Shown here: positions 29,153-29,722 of the stretch, piece after piece
Layout: each line of letters opens with the position of its first letter
Numbering within the stretch: position 1 is the first letter of the stretch
From: an uncultured Lachnospiraceae bacterium
GTDB lineage: Bacteria > Bacillota > Clostridia > Lachnospirales > Lachnospiraceae
Reading direction: 5' to 3'
Length of the DNA: 29,722 nucleotides
Assembly: GCA_910584785.1 (NCBI GenBank)
Contig: CAJUDX010000012.1
Coordinates: forward strand, 11,334 to 41,055
Notes under the pieces: generated by a model
What the model was told of the DNA's origin: nothing
Database searches by the model: none
What the model saw: only the letters and a program-made list of their open reading frames with translations
Position numbers and translations under genes: made by a program

Positions 29153-29722
29153 CTACACCGGATAAGCCCCGCTCTCCTTATCTGCAACCGCCTGGTCTAC
29201 CTTCGTCTGCTGTGCCTCACGGTACTGGAAGAATTCCTTGGCAACCGCCGGGAACAATGCATAGGACAATACATCCTCATCCTGCTGCTTCCACTGTGCA
29301 CATTCCTTCTCAAACTTGGGCAGCTCCGGTTCAATTAAATCGGCTGGACGGCAGGTAATCGGCGTTTCATCTCCAATAATCTTCTTCTGTACCTCTGGAT
29401 TAAACGGCTTAACCGTCTGTCCAAACTCGCCCATCATAATCTTCTTGGACTCCTTGGGAACCAGCTTATAGCGCTCCCCGGAAATCACGTTCATTACTGC
29501 CTGCGTACCTACAATCTGAGAAGAAGGAGTAACTAACGGCGGCTCGCCGAAGTCCTTGCGCACTCTCGGAATCTCCTCAAGTACTTCCTGGTACTTGTCT
29601 TCCTTGCCTGCCTCTTTAAGCTGGCTGACCAGGTTGGAAAGCATACCGCCCGGAACCTGATACTGCAGGGTCTTAATATTAACCCCCAATACCTTCGGAT
29701 TCAGCAGCCCGCTTGCCAAAGA
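29153..29722 (-). CDS. Carboxyltransferase subunit of pyruvate carboxylase/oxaloacetate decarboxylase (C-terminal part)
   Basis: The last 189 codons of a gene that continues past the right edge are visible. VLGVNIKTLQYQVPGGMLSNL, of which QYQVPGGMLSNL is most distinctive, and the following DFGEPPLVTPSSQIVGTQAV belong to the conserved C-terminal part of the PycB/OadA carboxyltransferase domain. The protein ends in ESGAYPV without a biotinyl (MKM) domain, so the biotin carrier must be a separate protein. It would transfer carboxyl groups between biotin and pyruvate/oxaloacetate, working alongside pckA in C4 metabolism. Whether it is part of a soluble carboxylase or a sodium-pumping decarboxylase cannot be told from this part. 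Confidence 0.9.
   Translation of the reverse strand, partial: SLASGLLNPKVLGVNIKTLQYQVPGGMLSNLVSQLKEAGKEDKYQEVLEEIPRVRKDFGEPPLVTPSSQIVGTQAVMNVISGERYKLVPKESKKIMMGEFGQTVKPFNPEVQKKIIGDETPITCRPADLIEPELPKFEKECAQWKQQDEDVLSYALFPAVAKEFFQYREAQQTKVDQAVADKESGAYPV

Overview
The window reads as ordinary chromosome from a low-to-mid GC Clostridia (Bacillota), most likely a Lachnospiraceae-type gut anaerobe. This rests on the T-box-controlled thrS, the Gram-positive 6S RNA, the mcsA-mcsB-clpC-radA block, ATP-dependent PEP carboxykinase, a biotin-type carboxyltransferase, AGGAGG ribosome binding sites and consensus sigma-A promoters. No rRNA, tRNA, CRISPR, prophage or intact transposon was seen. The placement is inference; no database search was run.

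Layout, left to right. 1-400: a possible partial minus-strand gene at the edge, divergent promoters, and about seven tandem 30-bp repeats that form the leader of a cbiJ/cobK-cbiE fusion gene (398-1948, cobalamin synthesis). 1.9-2.15 kb: a small minus-strand ORF behind a hairpin that buries its ribosome binding site. 2.17-5.6 kb, minus: map with a SEC-C zinc motif, and thrS with a complete threonine T-box leader. 5.7-9.8 kb: a plus-strand protein of unknown function converging on a minus-strand SpoIID-like protein and an AI-2E/PerM permease. 9.9-10.15 kb: 6S RNA on the minus strand with its own consensus promoter. 10.2-11.8 kb, plus: an ECF sigma factor, a membrane-anchored probable anti-sigma factor and a polytopic membrane protein. 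12.0-14.2 kb, minus: pckA and a cupin.

14.2-20.8 kb, minus: the protein quality-control block, read as GntR/YtrA regulator, mcsA, mcsB, clpC, a 30-residue candidate small protein, a conserved hypothetical and radA. Its first gene is a GntR-type regulator where many Firmicutes carry ctsR. An inverted repeat over the promoter -10 looks like its operator, and McsB departs from the usual catalytic and allosteric motifs. 20.8-24.6 kb: an OLD-like ATPase/TOPRIM nuclease with a cysteine cluster, and asnB. 24.8-28.8 kb: a two-gene surface operon, a glucosaminidase-like protein with a roughly 220-residue low-complexity insert and a cohesin-like membrane protein; both carry a cadherin-like beta-sandwich. 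29.15 kb to the edge: the C-terminal part of a pyruvate carboxylase/oxaloacetate decarboxylase carboxyltransferase subunit.

The strongest leads for new biology are the GntR-controlled McsAB-ClpC operon with an altered McsB, the repeat leader of the cobalamin fusion gene, the candidate small ORFs, and the cohesin/glucosaminidase pair. Nothing here is a clear, wholly novel multi-gene system.
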